Positions 16,520 through 25,169 are shown, numbered from the stretch's first letter. The stretch: DNA of 64,000 bases from Neisseria mucosa (GCA_003028315.1 CP028150.1:186001-250000), one strand, 5' to 3'. Translations and numbers: made by a program. Notes: generated by a model not told the origin, from the sequence alone.

Positions 16520-18721
16520 ATGAACAATACAAACAAAGAGAAACTTTTCAAACTCAGCACCTTGGCGTTCTGCCTTGCCGCGCTGCCGCAAGCCGTTCAA
16601 GCCGCTGAAGAAGTGCAGCAGGTCGAATTAAAGCAGGTCAATGTGGTCGGCAAAAACCGCAGCCTGCGTACCGAAAATCGAAATGACTATACGACTTCGG
16701 CTATGAGTTCTACCACAGGACTGGCATTGACTCCGCGCGAGACGCCGCAATCCGTCAGCGTTATTACAAAAAATCAAATTAACGATCAAGGTATTACTAC
16801 GCTGGCAGATGCGTTGAAAACAACGACTGGCGTAAATGTCGTTCGCCAAGGGAACCGCACCCATTTCCAAAGCCGCGGATTCTATATTGAAAAATTGGAA
16901 GAAGACGGCATGGCTACCACTATTGGTGCGCCGGGCATATTTGGCAGTCCTGCCAGAGACGGGCACAACATCACCGACCTTGCCATGTATGACCACATTG
17001 AAGTTGTGCGCGGTGCGGCCGGGCTGACCCAATCCAACAGCGCGCCCGGAGGTACGATTAATGCCGTACGCAAAAAACCGACGGTTAAAAAACAAATCAG
17101 TATGAATGGTTTAGCCGACCGTTTCGGTAAACGGCATATCGAATTGGATGCCTCGGGCACTTTAAGCTCAGAAAACCAACTCCGCGGGCGTATTGTCGGC
17201 AGTTTTGATCATGACAAAACATTTCAGGATAAAGTGAAAGGGCAAAATAGCCTTCTTTATGGCGTTTTGGAAAAAGACATCGGAGAAAACAGCAAGGTTT
17301 CTGTCGGTGCGTACCGTATCGCCCAGCGCAACACCCCCAATCTCAACGGCTTACCTTTATGGGAAGACGGAAGCAGTCTGCCGCGCGACAGCTATTTCGG
17401 TGCCGATTGGAATCATGGGCGATTCATCAAAAACGGTGTTTTTGCAGAATTTGACCACTACTTCAACGACAACTGGAAATGGAACAGCAAAATCGATTGG
17501 CGAAACAGCCACTCCGACCAAAGGTATGCTTTCTTAATGGCAGACAAAAGCGGATTGAAAGCCAATCAATCCATCGGTATTGAAGATCAACAGGCTTTCC
17601 GCTATCAGCACGACAGCAAACATCTGCATATTCAAAACAACCTGCGCGGCAAGTTTGAAGCCTTGGGTCAAACCCACGACATCTTCCTGACTCATAATTA
17701 TTCGAAAGAGCGCAATAACCTGCACCATACCCGTATGCAGGCAACCGGCAGCTACAATCCATTTTCTGCCGTTATCCCCCAGCCGGACTGGGCTGCCGAA
17801 CCATACAGCATTATGGACAGCAACAACCATTTCTATACGCACGCCCTTGCAGCAGGTACCCGCATCAATCCTACGGAAAAACTGCATCTGTTGGTAGGCG
17901 GACGCTATACCCATTGGAAACGCGACTTCGATTACAACTGGTCCCGTTATGCAGGCGCTCCGGACAATGATGCAAAAACCTATTCGGTCAAAAACAGCAA
18001 ATTCATTCCATACATCGGCATCACTTACGATTTCATGCCGGGGCAAAGCCTCTATGCAAGCTATACATCCATCTACAAACCGACTCTGAAAACAAATGCA
18101 GACAACAGCTATCTCGCGCCCGAAGTCGGTAAAAACTACGAATTGGGTTGGAAAGGCGAATGGATGCAGAGCAAACTCAATACGGCCGTTTCCCTGTTCC
18201 AAACCGATAACACCAACGTCGGCGTGCGTGTCAACGTTCCGGCCAGCGGCAACAGGAAACAGACTTTCTACTACGTTCCCGCAAAAGAACGCAGCCGCGG
18301 TGTAGATGCGGAAATTTCCGGAGCAATCGGCGCAAATTGGAAACTGTTTGCCGGCTATACCTACAATATCCGCAAAACAGAAAACCATCCCAATACCGAG
18401 GGCGATTTTGCCAACTGGACCCCAAAACACATTTTCCGCGCTTACAGCAGCTATACGCCGCCGTTTGCAAACGGTAAGTTAAGTATCGGTATAGGCTTGT
18501 CCAGTCAAAGCAAAACTGGCAGCAAGCTGCCCCAAGGCGGCTATACCGTTTGGAATGCCGGTTTGCAATACCGTCCGACCGACAATTTGCAACTTGGGCT
18601 GGCGGTCAACAACCTGACTGACAAACGCTACTATGAAAACAACAGCAACCGTACAAAAAACTACGGCAACTTCTACGGCGAACCGCGCAATGCTGTGTTC
18701 AGCCTGAAGTGGAAGATGTAA
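16520..18721 (+). CDS. TonB-dependent siderophore receptor 2
   Basis: A 733-residue paralogue of the preceding receptor, same strand, 494 bp downstream. The signal peptide is about 29 residues (ending AVQAA). The plug repeats the same motifs: LKQVNVVGKNRS, ETPQSVSVIT, LADALKTTTGVNVV, FQSRGFYIEKLEEDG and VVRGAAGLTQSNSAPGGTINAVRKKPT. The barrel shares SLYASYTSIYKPT, GKNYELGWKGEW, KLFAGYTYN and the ending YGEPRNAVFSLKWKM. The plug is highly similar to receptor 1 while the extracellular-loop regions differ, which suggests duplication followed by ligand divergence. A Neisseria-type siderophore receptor is certain; its ligand is not. Confidence 0.87.
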   Translation: MNNTNKEKLFKLSTLAFCLAALPQAVQAAEEVQQVELKQVNVVGKNRSLRTENRNDYTTSAMSSTTGLALTPRETPQSVSVITKNQINDQGITTLADALKTTTGVNVVRQGNRTHFQSRGFYIEKLEEDGMATTIGAPGIFGSPARDGHNITDLAMYDHIEVVRGAAGLTQSNSAPGGTINAVRKKPTVKKQISMNGLADRFGKRHIELDASGTLSSENQLRGRIVGSFDHDKTFQDKVKGQNSLLYGVLEKDIGENSKVSVGAYRIAQRNTPNLNGLPLWEDGSSLPRDSYFGADWNHGRFIKNGVFAEFDHYFNDNWKWNSKIDWRNSHSDQRYAFLMADKSGLKANQSIGIEDQQAFRYQHDSKHLHIQNNLRGKFEALGQTHDIFLTHNYSKERNNLHHTRMQATGSYNPFSAVIPQPDWAAEPYSIMDSNNHFYTHALAAGTRINPTEKLHLLVGGRYTHWKRDFDYNWSRYAGAPDNDAKTYSVKNSKFIPYIGITYDFMPGQSLYASYTSIYKPTLKTNADNSYLAPEVGKNYELGWKGEWMQSKLNTAVSLFQTDNTNVGVRVNVPASGNRKQTFYYVPAKERSRGVDAEISGAIGANWKLFAGYTYNIRKTENHPNTEGDFANWTPKHIFRAYSSYTPPFANGKLSIGIGLSSQSKTGSKLPQGGYTVWNAGLQYRPTDNLQLGLAVNNLTDKRYYENNSNRTKNYGNFYGEPRNAVFSLKWKM

Positions 18722-18735
18722 TATAGTATAGTAGT

Positions 18736-18768
18736 ACCGTCATTCTCGGCTTGCATGGGAATGACGGT
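18736..18768. terminator. dRS3-like hairpin after receptor 2
   Basis: ACCGTCATTC and GAATGACGGT form a perfect 10-bp stem, followed by a T-rich run at 18776-18780. The arms have the GTCATTC/GAATGAC ends of NIME repeats, so this may be a repeat remnant acting as a terminator. Confidence 0.55.
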
Positions 18769-18825
18769 ATATAAGTTTTTATTCATATTGTTTTTTTAAA
18801 TTCATAAGATTTTTTGTGCACTATT

Positions 18826-19641
18826 ATGGAAGTGTTAAAAGAATTTTTTTCAAATTTTTTGAAAGCACAGGAAGAAAAAATAAAGCTTCCTACATTTGTT
18901 ACGTTTTTAATTGCTTTCTTAGTGTTTAAAATCTGGATTTATTGGAAACCAATTAGTATTTTTCTTCTTTCTAAGCAAGATATAGAAACCAGAATTATTA
19001 AGATAGATAATCAAATTAATTTGATTGAAAAAAATTTCATTATTTCTTCCTGGTGGCAAAGTATTCTATTTTCTATCTTTATAACTACTATATATATGAT
19101 TTTATTTCCATATATACAACTAAAAGTTAATTATATAATTTCTTCATTTAAGAAAATGAATTTTAATATTCAAGCGGAGTTTGAATCTGAATGTAGGAAA
19201 ATAAAACTAAAAAGAGAAATAGAAGAACGAGAATATAGAAATTTACAAAATCAAAATACTACTGATAGAAGCTTTGCCGATCAATTACGCGATAGGGATG
19301 ATGAGTTGCGTAATTTATTAGAAGAGATGAGTAGGCTTTCAAAAAACTATAATAATAGAATAGAGGAAATGAACAAATTACATAGTGATGAAATAGGAAG
19401 TATTCATTCGGATTATCAGAAAAAAATTGAAAATTTGAATAAGGAAATAGCTGAACTACAAGAGAGGATTGAATATATTTCGTATCAAGCCCAACAAGTA
19501 GAAAATGATATGCGACAAGAAAGGGAAAAAGAAATTCATTTACAGCTGGAACAAGAAAACTTGGAATATAACAGGCTATTTGAGGAAAATAAAAAACTTC
19601 GCTGGGAATTGGAACAGCTTAGATCTAAGGATTCTTCATAA
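18826..19641 (+). CDS. AT-rich orphan: two-TM membrane protein with long coiled coil
   Basis: I do not recognise this family. The 271-residue product has a short N-terminal amphipathic segment (EVLKEFFSNFLKAQEEK), a hydrophobic span about 22-48 (TFVTFLIAFLVFKIWIYW...ISIFLL), a second about 76-96 (WWQSILFSIFITTIYMILF), then a charged heptad-rich coiled coil from about 115 to the end (EEMSRLSKNYNNRIEEMNKL). Base composition is far more AT-rich than all neighbours, about a quarter G+C in its first lines, and it lacks DUS. That points to horizontal gain. The ATG at 18826 is preferred over a TTG 12 nt upstream; no clear ribosome site is visible. A membrane-tethered sensor or defence effector is possible but only a guess. 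Confidence 0.6.
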   Translation: MEVLKEFFSNFLKAQEEKIKLPTFVTFLIAFLVFKIWIYWKPISIFLLSKQDIETRIIKIDNQINLIEKNFIISSWWQSILFSIFITTIYMILFPYIQLKVNYIISSFKKMNFNIQAEFESECRKIKLKREIEEREYRNLQNQNTTDRSFADQLRDRDDELRNLLEEMSRLSKNYNNRIEEMNKLHSDEIGSIHSDYQKKIENLNKEIAELQERIEYISYQAQQVENDMRQEREKEIHLQLEQENLEYNRLFEENKKLRWELEQLRSKDSS

Positions 19642-19743
19642 TTCAATGGATTTTGGGTTGTCTATTATGTGTCTAACCAAAATCTTATCTTGCACACATA
19701 GATTTTCAGACGAGCTCCCGTTATTCGTACCAACACACCATCC

Positions 19744-21462
19744 ATGAACATCCTCAAAAAATTCTTCCGACTCGCCCGCCCTTTTTGGACAGGGGCGCAC
19801 GGGCGCATCCAATGGCTGATGCTCGCCGTCCTCATCGGCTTCACCCTTTGTTCCATTACCATCAGCGTTTGGATCGCCGCGTGGGACAAACGCTTCTACG
19901 ACGCGCTCGCCGCGTTTGACGGCGCGTCCATGCCCGCGCTCATCGTCGAATACCTCGGCTACATGGCGATGATTATCGGCTGCATCGTCTGCGGCGACTG
20001 GCTGCAAAAACGCCTCATCTTCCGTTGGCGCACTCACCTGACCGAACAATTCCAGCAAAACTGGCTCGAAGGCCACAAACACTATCGCCTGCGTCTGACC
20101 GGCGAACCCGACAACCCCGACCAGCGCATCGCCGAAGACATCTACCTCCTCGCCGACAAAAGCATCGGACTGTTCCGCTCCTTCATCAATAATATTGCCA
20201 AATTCAGCGCGTTCGTCGCTGTATTGTGGACACTCTCCGGCGTGCAAACCTTCAATATCGGCGGGCGCGACATCACCATACACGGCTACCTCGTCTGGGT
20301 TGCCCTGATTTATTCCGTCATCAGCACTCTGATTGCCCACCTCGTCGGCCGCAAACTCAAAAACCTCAACATCGACCGCCAACACCGCGAAGCCGACTAC
20401 CGCGCCGCCCTCCTGCGCGTGCGCGACCACGCCGAACAAATCGCCTTTTACAACGGCGGCGAAGCCGAAACAGGTCGTCTGAAACAACGCTACCTCCGCA
20501 TCCGCGACAACTGGCGCCGTCTCACCAACTGCGAATTCCGCCAAGAAACCTTCTGGGCGACCTATGTGCGCATCAGCATCTTCATCCCCATCCTCGCCAC
20601 CCTGCCCATGTACCTCGCCAAAACCATGACCTTCGGCGACATGATGCAGACCCGCACATCGTTTGCCCGCGTCCAAGACAGCTTCGGCTGGTTTACCGAC
20701 TCCTACCGCCGCCTCATCGAATGGGCGGCAGTTGTCGAACGCCTCTCCGGTTTTCAGACGGCATTGGAACAAATAGAACAAGAAGGCAGAAGCGCCGCCC
20801 GCCCAGCGTCCGCACCCGCCCTGACTTTAAACAACCACCGCCAAAGCGGCATCCTCGTCCTGCAAAACCTCACCGTCCACACCCAAACCGGCAGCCCCCT
20901 GCTCACCGACATCAACCTCGAAGCCCACGCCCCCGAATGGGTATTGCTCGAAGGCAGAAGCGGCATCGGCAAATCCACCCTGCTGCGCGCCCTCGCAGGC
21001 TTATGGCCGTATTACCAAGGCAGTTTCGCCCTCGGCGGCAGCCTCCTCTTCCTACCCCAACGCCCCTACCTCCCCGCTGACACCCTACGCCACACCGTCA
21101 GCTATCCCCACCCCGCCTGCCAAGACGACCAAATCATTCAGACGACCTTGGAACAAGTCGGACTAGGCCGCCTGAAAGATAATTTAGACGAACCATACGA
21201 ATGGCACGGCATCCTTTCCGGCGGCGAACAGCAACGCCTCAGCCTCGCCCGCGCGCTGCTGCACAAACCGCAAATCCTGTTCCTCGACGAAGCCACCAAC
21301 CAGCTCGACGGCGAATCCGCATTGACGCTGATGCAAACCCTCAAACGTGCCTTACCCGACACCCTCGTCATCGGCATCAGCCACCAACCCGAAATCCAAG
21401 CCTTGTTCGGACGTAAAGTTAATTTAAAACCACTCGACGAACTTGCAAACCGTTCAGATTAG
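19744..21462 (+). CDS. yddA: ABC transporter, fused permease-ATPase (YddA / SbmA-BacA-like)
   Basis: A 572-residue half-transporter. An N-terminal ABC_membrane_2 (SbmA/BacA-like) domain has about six TM helices and WIAAWDKRFYDALAAFD, FRWRTHLTEQFQQNWL and NPDQRIAEDI, the family signature. The C-terminal ATPase has Walker A GRSGIGKST (about 407), signature LSGGEQQR and Walker B ILFLDEATN, with H-loop GISHQ. It probably works as a homodimer exporting or importing peptides or vitamin B12-like compounds; the substrate is unknown. It follows the AT-rich orphan on the same strand after 102 nt. A perfect AT-dialect DUS lies inside at 20753-20764. Confidence 0.85.
   Translation: MNILKKFFRLARPFWTGAHGRIQWLMLAVLIGFTLCSITISVWIAAWDKRFYDALAAFDGASMPALIVEYLGYMAMIIGCIVCGDWLQKRLIFRWRTHLTEQFQQNWLEGHKHYRLRLTGEPDNPDQRIAEDIYLLADKSIGLFRSFINNIAKFSAFVAVLWTLSGVQTFNIGGRDITIHGYLVWVALIYSVISTLIAHLVGRKLKNLNIDRQHREADYRAALLRVRDHAEQIAFYNGGEAETGRLKQRYLRIRDNWRRLTNCEFRQETFWATYVRISIFIPILATLPMYLAKTMTFGDMMQTRTSFARVQDSFGWFTDSYRRLIEWAAVVERLSGFQTALEQIEQEGRSAARPASAPALTLNNHRQSGILVLQNLTVHTQTGSPLLTDINLEAHAPEWVLLEGRSGIGKSTLLRALAGLWPYYQGSFALGGSLLFLPQRPYLPADTLRHTVSYPHPACQDDQIIQTTLEQVGLGRLKDNLDEPYEWHGILSGGEQQRLSLARALLHKPQILFLDEATNQLDGESALTLMQTLKRALPDTLVIGISHQPEIQALFGRKVNLKPLDELANRSD
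20753..20764 (-). other. AT-DUS (pathogenic-Neisseria dialect) inside the ABC transporter gene
   Basis: TTCAGACGGCAT reads ATGCCGTCTGAA on the minus strand, the exact 12-mer used by N. meningitidis and N. gonorrhoeae. Nearly all uptake sequences in this window are AGGTCGTCTGAA, including one in the same gene near 20472. Confidence 0.85.
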
Positions 21463-21606
21463 TAATATAGTTCTTTTTGACTAGTTTCATAGTTCTTTAG
21501 GGTTACTTTTAAAACTCCTTGGATAGCCTCCGCCAGCTCCCGGCAGGAGGCGTTTTTTTTGCCTGTCTGCGCTTAAAACAAATTAAATTTCAGGGCGTTG
21601 GATAGG

Positions 21607-21713
21607 TATAGTGGATTAAATTTGAATCAGGACAAGGCAACGAAGCCGCAGACAGTACAGATAGTACGGCAAGGCGAGGCAACGCCGTACTGGTTTAAAG
21701 TTAATCCACTATA
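21607..21713 (+). repeat. Correia repeat enclosed element, copy 2
   Basis: Same 107-bp form and orientation as copy 1, with a few base differences (TTTGAATCAGG and GGCAACGAAG). Ends are TATAGTGG and CCACTATA. It lies between the ABC transporter and the lldR region. The flanking 21463-21606 and 21714-21792 hold no ORF. Confidence 0.9.
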
Positions 21714-21792
21714 TAAATATTGGTATTTGAATAGGTTTAATTTTCAGACAAATCTTGTTGTATGGGCTTAATGTGTAAAACAAGAAATAGAA

Positions 21793-21837
21793 AAAGGTCG
21801 TCTGAAAACCTTGCATTCAGGTTTTCAGACGACCTTT
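21793..21837. terminator. Inverted DUS pair downstream of lldR
   Basis: AAAGGTCGTCTGAAAACC pairs with GGTTTTCAGACGACCTTT, with an 8-nt loop. It lies 77 nt from the lldR stop and could also stop readthrough from the ABC transporter. Confidence 0.75.
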
Positions 21838-21913
21838 GTGTGCATGAACTTATATCAGCAAGAAGGATTAGCCGCCGAAGTATTCATGCTCTAATCTGAG
21901 AAGTGTTGAATGT

Positions 21914-22690
21914 TTACCAGTCCTGCGCCCGCTTCAAGTCGTTCTGCGCCAGCGTGTCGGCGTGTTCGTTGCGGCTTTTGTATTCCCTGTTTTGCAAGAT
22001 GCTGTTGGCGACGTAGTTTAAGTGTATTTTGGCGGCTTCGGCGGCATCGGCAGGGCGGCGTTCGAGTATGGCTTCGTAGATGGCGCGGTGTTGCGCGATC
22101 AGCTTGGGGCGCGGGTCTTCGGTTTGGTTGGAATAGATGATGCTGCTGCGCGTCTGGCGGTAGAGCATTTTGAGCAGGCCGCCGGAGAGGTGGCTGAAGA
22201 GGATGTTGTGTGCGGCATCGGCGATGGTTTGGTGAAAGCTTACGTCGGCTTCGCTTTGATGTTCCAGATGGCCGCTTTCGCAGGCGGATTCGAATTTTTG
22301 CCGCCAAAAATCAATCCGCTTCAAATCGGCATCGGTGCGCCGTTCGGCAGCCAGCGACGCCATGCAGCCTTCGATGTGGCAGCTGAAATCGAAAACGTCG
22401 GTTTCCCAGTTGGAATGTTTGCCGAGCAATTCTTGCCAGCTTTGGAGGAAATCCTGCTGCGGTTTGACGGAAACGTAATAGCCGTCGCCCTGCCGCGCTT
22501 CCAAAACCTGCCGCGCAATCAGGATGTTGAGTGCGACTCTGACCGACGGGCGCGATACGCCGAACTCTTCCGCCAGCGTGCGCTCGGGCGGGATTTTGCC
22601 GCCTTCCTCGTAAACGCCCGTCGCAATCCGTTCTTCTAATATCGACAATATTTGGTCGCTGATTTTTTGTGGCCGAACCAGTTTTGTCAT
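21914..22690 (-). CDS. lldR: GntR/FadR-family regulator, LldR type
   Basis: A 258-residue transcription factor controlling L-lactate use. The N-terminal winged HTH is MTKLVRPQKISDQILSILEERIATGVYEEGGKIPPERTLAEEFGVSRPSVRVAL. The C-terminal FCD ligand domain has metal-binding-type residues in EADVSFHQTIADAAHN and IIYSN...LIAQHRAIYEAIL. It is divergent from lctP with LldR-type dyads in between, which makes autoregulation and lactate-responsive control of lctP likely. Other FCD regulators (PdhR) bind the same motif, but the neighbouring permease points to lactate. GAGGGA precedes the start. Confidence 0.88.
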   Translation of the reverse strand: MTKLVRPQKISDQILSILEERIATGVYEEGGKIPPERTLAEEFGVSRPSVRVALNILIARQVLEARQGDGYYVSVKPQQDFLQSWQELLGKHSNWETDVFDFSCHIEGCMASLAAERRTDADLKRIDFWRQKFESACESGHLEHQSEADVSFHQTIADAAHNILFSHLSGGLLKMLYRQTRSSIIYSNQTEDPRPKLIAQHRAIYEAILERRPADAAEAAKIHLNYVANSILQNREYKSRNEHADTLAQNDLKRAQDW

Positions 22691-22785
22691 TTTAATTCCC
22701 TCTTTTCCCTCATGTTTTCTTTATGAGGAAGACTCAAATCCGATAATGTGATGCGGCAGGTCGTCTGAAATGGCAATCTGCGTCA

Positions 22786-22817
22786 AAATTGGCATGACCA
22801 AATTGGTATGCCCAATG
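22786..22817. promoter_or_regulatory. Two overlapping LldR/PdhR-type operators near lldR
   Basis: AAATTGG-N5-CCAAATT (22786-22804) overlaps AATTGG-N5-CCAATG (22801-22817; spacer TATGC). Both match the ATTGG-N5-CCAAT family of the LldR/PdhR group. They lie about 100 bp upstream of the lldR start. The rest of 22691-23085 is AT-rich promoter DNA. Confidence 0.7.
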
Positions 22818-23028
22818 TCGCGGTATTCTAATTAACCGGCCATATCCCGTCAATATGGCTTGTTCTACCCGAATATGGTTTAAAACTATATCGGGTTACA
22901 TTTTTACAATTCATATAATGTTTTGTTTTATTTAAAATTAAATAACAATTTTGCACTTATGCAGCAAGGTTGTTTAAAAAAATAATTGACTGCCATATTA
23001 AAGTTTCGTAAAGTGTCCTCCGTTCAAA

Positions 23029-23047
23029 AAATTGGTTTTACCAATTT
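23029..23047. promoter_or_regulatory. LldR operator upstream of lctP
   Basis: AAATTGGTTTTACCAATTT is a perfect 7-5-7 dyad, 38 bp before the lctP ATG. In this position, close to the transcription start, it would repress by blocking polymerase. Together with the 22786 sites it brackets the divergent promoter region. Confidence 0.8.
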
Positions 23048-23085
23048 AGGAAAGTATATTAGAAAAATATTCGGAGATTTTCCCA

Positions 23086-24729
23086 ATGGAAACTTGGATT
23101 CAAAATTATACCGCAGTGGGCGGCAGCCTATATTTGACGGCAGCCGTCGCCCTCCTGCCCATTATCTTTTTCTTTGTCGCACTGACCGTCCTGAAGCTTA
23201 AAGGCTATCAGGCGGGGCTTTATACGCTTCTGATTGCGCTTGGCGTTGCCGTATTAGGTTTCGGAATGCCTGCTGGCATGGCGGTTTCTTCCGCGCTGTA
23301 CGGCTTCGCTTACGGTTTGTGGCCGATTGCATGGATTATCGTTACTGCCGTGTTCCTGTATAAAATTACCGTGAAAACAGGGCAGTTCGACATCATCCGC
23401 GCTTCCGTGATTTCGATTACCGAAGACCAACGCCTGCAAATGTTGCTGGTCGGCTTCTCCTTCGGCGCCTTCCTCGAAGGCGCGGCAGGCTTCGGCGCGC
23501 CGGTGGCGATTACCGCCTCGTTGTTGGTGGGCTTAGGTTTCAATCCGCTCTACGCCGCCGGTTTGTGTTTGATTGCCAATACCGCGCCCGTGGCTTTCGG
23601 TGCGATGGGTATTCCAATCTTGGTTGCCGGTCAAGTGTCCAACCTCGACCCTTACCACATCGGTCAGGTCGCCGGCCGCCAACTGCCGATCCTGTCGATT
23701 ATCGTTCCTTTCTGGTTGGTCGCCATGATGGACGGTATGCGCGGCATACGCCAAACTTGGCCTGCCGTATTGGTGGCGGGCGTATCTTTCGCCACTACCC
23801 AGTTCATTACCGCCAACTTCATCGGCCCCGAGTTACCCGACGTGACCTCCGCATTGGTCAGCCTGGTCTGCCTGTCTGCCTTCCTGAAAAAATGGCAGCC
23901 TAAAGAAATCTTCACCTTCAACGGCATGAAAAAACCGGCCGAGCGCAAAGCGGGCGAATACACTGCCGGACAAATCATCAAAGCCTGGTCGCCTTTCGCC
24001 ATCCTGACCGTTTTCGTCAGCGTATGGACGATTAAGGGCGTTAAAGAGGCTTTGGGTGTTGCCACCATCAAATTCGACTGGCCGATGCTGCACAACTTGG
24101 TACAAAAAGCCGCGCCCATCGTCAGCGAACCGACACCATACGCCGCCGTGTTCAAAATTGACCTCCTCGGCGCAGTCGGTACGGCAATCCTGTTTGCTTC
24201 CATCGTTTCCGCCGCTTTGCTGAAAATGAAACCTTCCGAAGCCGTCAGCACTTTCTTTGAAACGCTCAAAGAACTGCGCCTGTCCATCCTGTCTATCGGC
24301 TTGGTACTCGGCTTCGCATTCGTGGCAAACTATTCAGGCCTGTCGTCCACATTGGCACTCGTCCTCGCCGCTACCGGTACCGTATTCCCGTTCTTCTCGC
24401 CGTTCCTCGGCTGGCTGGGCGTATTCCTGACCGGTTCGGACACTTCCGCCAACGCGCTCTTCGGTTCGCTGCAAGCCAGCACTGCGCATCAAATCAACGT
24501 CGTACCCGAACTGACCGTCGCAGCCAACACCACCGGCGGCGTGACCGGCAAAATGATTTCGCCGCAATCCATCGCCATCGCCTGCGCGGCGGTCGGTCTG
24601 GAAGGCAAAGAATCCAACCTGTTCCGCTTTACCGTGAAACACAGCTTGATTTTCTGTACCTTCGTCGGCCTACTGACCCTGCTGCAAGCTTATGTCTTGC
24701 CGTGGACGCTGGTTTTCTTCAACAAATAA
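23086..24729 (+). CDS. lctP: L-lactate permease LctP
   Basis: A 547-residue inner-membrane carrier with about 12-14 TM segments, importing L-lactate (and probably glycolate) with protons. Lactate is a main carbon source for Neisseria. Family motifs: GAFLEGAAGFGAPVAITASLLVGLGF, NTAPVAFGAMGIPI, SPFLGWLGVFLTGSDTSANALFGSLQ and TGGVTGKMISPQSIAIA. GGAG at 23071 fits the ATG at 23086. Control by lldR is suggested by the operator at 23029. No lldD/lldEFG dehydrogenase gene is adjacent. Confidence 0.95.
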   Translation: METWIQNYTAVGGSLYLTAAVALLPIIFFFVALTVLKLKGYQAGLYTLLIALGVAVLGFGMPAGMAVSSALYGFAYGLWPIAWIIVTAVFLYKITVKTGQFDIIRASVISITEDQRLQMLLVGFSFGAFLEGAAGFGAPVAITASLLVGLGFNPLYAAGLCLIANTAPVAFGAMGIPILVAGQVSNLDPYHIGQVAGRQLPILSIIVPFWLVAMMDGMRGIRQTWPAVLVAGVSFATTQFITANFIGPELPDVTSALVSLVCLSAFLKKWQPKEIFTFNGMKKPAERKAGEYTAGQIIKAWSPFAILTVFVSVWTIKGVKEALGVATIKFDWPMLHNLVQKAAPIVSEPTPYAAVFKIDLLGAVGTAILFASIVSAALLKMKPSEAVSTFFETLKELRLSILSIGLVLGFAFVANYSGLSSTLALVLAATGTVFPFFSPFLGWLGVFLTGSDTSANALFGSLQASTAHQINVVPELTVAANTTGGVTGKMISPQSIAIACAAVGLEGKESNLFRFTVKHSLIFCTFVGLLTLLQAYVLPWTLVFFNK

Positions 24730-24747
24730 GCCAATTGGCTTGAAATA

Positions 24748-24792
24748 AAAAAGGTCGTCTGAAATCCAATTTGGGTTTCAGACGACCTTTTT
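24748..24792. terminator. Inverted DUS pair, lctP terminator
   Basis: AAAAAGGTCGTCTGAAA pairs with TTTCAGACGACCTTTTT, 18 nt after the lctP stop, ending in a T-run. Confidence 0.85.
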
Positions 24793-24846
24793 GTCGTTGT
24801 GGGCTGCAAATACGGATATGCAGAAGGTTTTTATTTGAATCTGTGA

Positions 24847-25169
24847 TATAGCTAAATTATAGTGGATTAAATTTAAATCAGGACAAGGCGACGAAGCCGC
24901 AGACAGTACAGATAGTACGGCAAGGCGAGGTAACGCCGTACTGGTTTAAAGTTAATCCACTATACTTTATTTTCGATACGCAACTTACTGACTGTCGTCA
25001 TTCCCGCGTAGGCGGGAATCCATTTTTGAAATTCAGAAACTGTTTTTCAAATCGAGGTTTCTTTAGATTGTACGATGGATTACCGCCTGAGCGGGAATGA
25101 CGGAATTTGATGACCTACTGTATTTAAAGTTAAGTATGTTTGCAATAGTCTCGGGTTTCAGACGACCTT
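24847..25169. repeat. Composite repeat block A: Correia element + NIME unit + DUS
   Basis: Contains a Correia element (24858-24964), dRS3-like repeats at 25000-25019 and 25079-25098 with an RS spacer, then ATTTAAAGTTAAGTATGTTTG and a DUS. The whole block recurs in inverted orientation at 60581-60897 with clear base-by-base similarity. The rest of 24730-25270 contains only DUS copies (near 25160 and 25211) and no gene. Confidence 0.8.
24858..24964 (+). repeat. Correia repeat enclosed element, copy 3
   Basis: Another 107-bp element with TATAGTGG...CCACTATA ends, differing from copy 1 by single bases (GAGGTAACG instead of GAGGCAACG). It lies upstream of pepN, directly next to a NIME unit. Confidence 0.9.

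Noticed and set aside
18814..18825. TTG start for the AT-rich orphan
   Set aside because: The ATG at 18826 is the simpler choice; neither has a clear ribosome site.
24847..25169. Composite repeat considered as a MITE of the IS at position 1
   Set aside because: Its ends (TATAGTGG) are Correia-type and unlike the IS3 end; Correia elements are unrelated to IS3.
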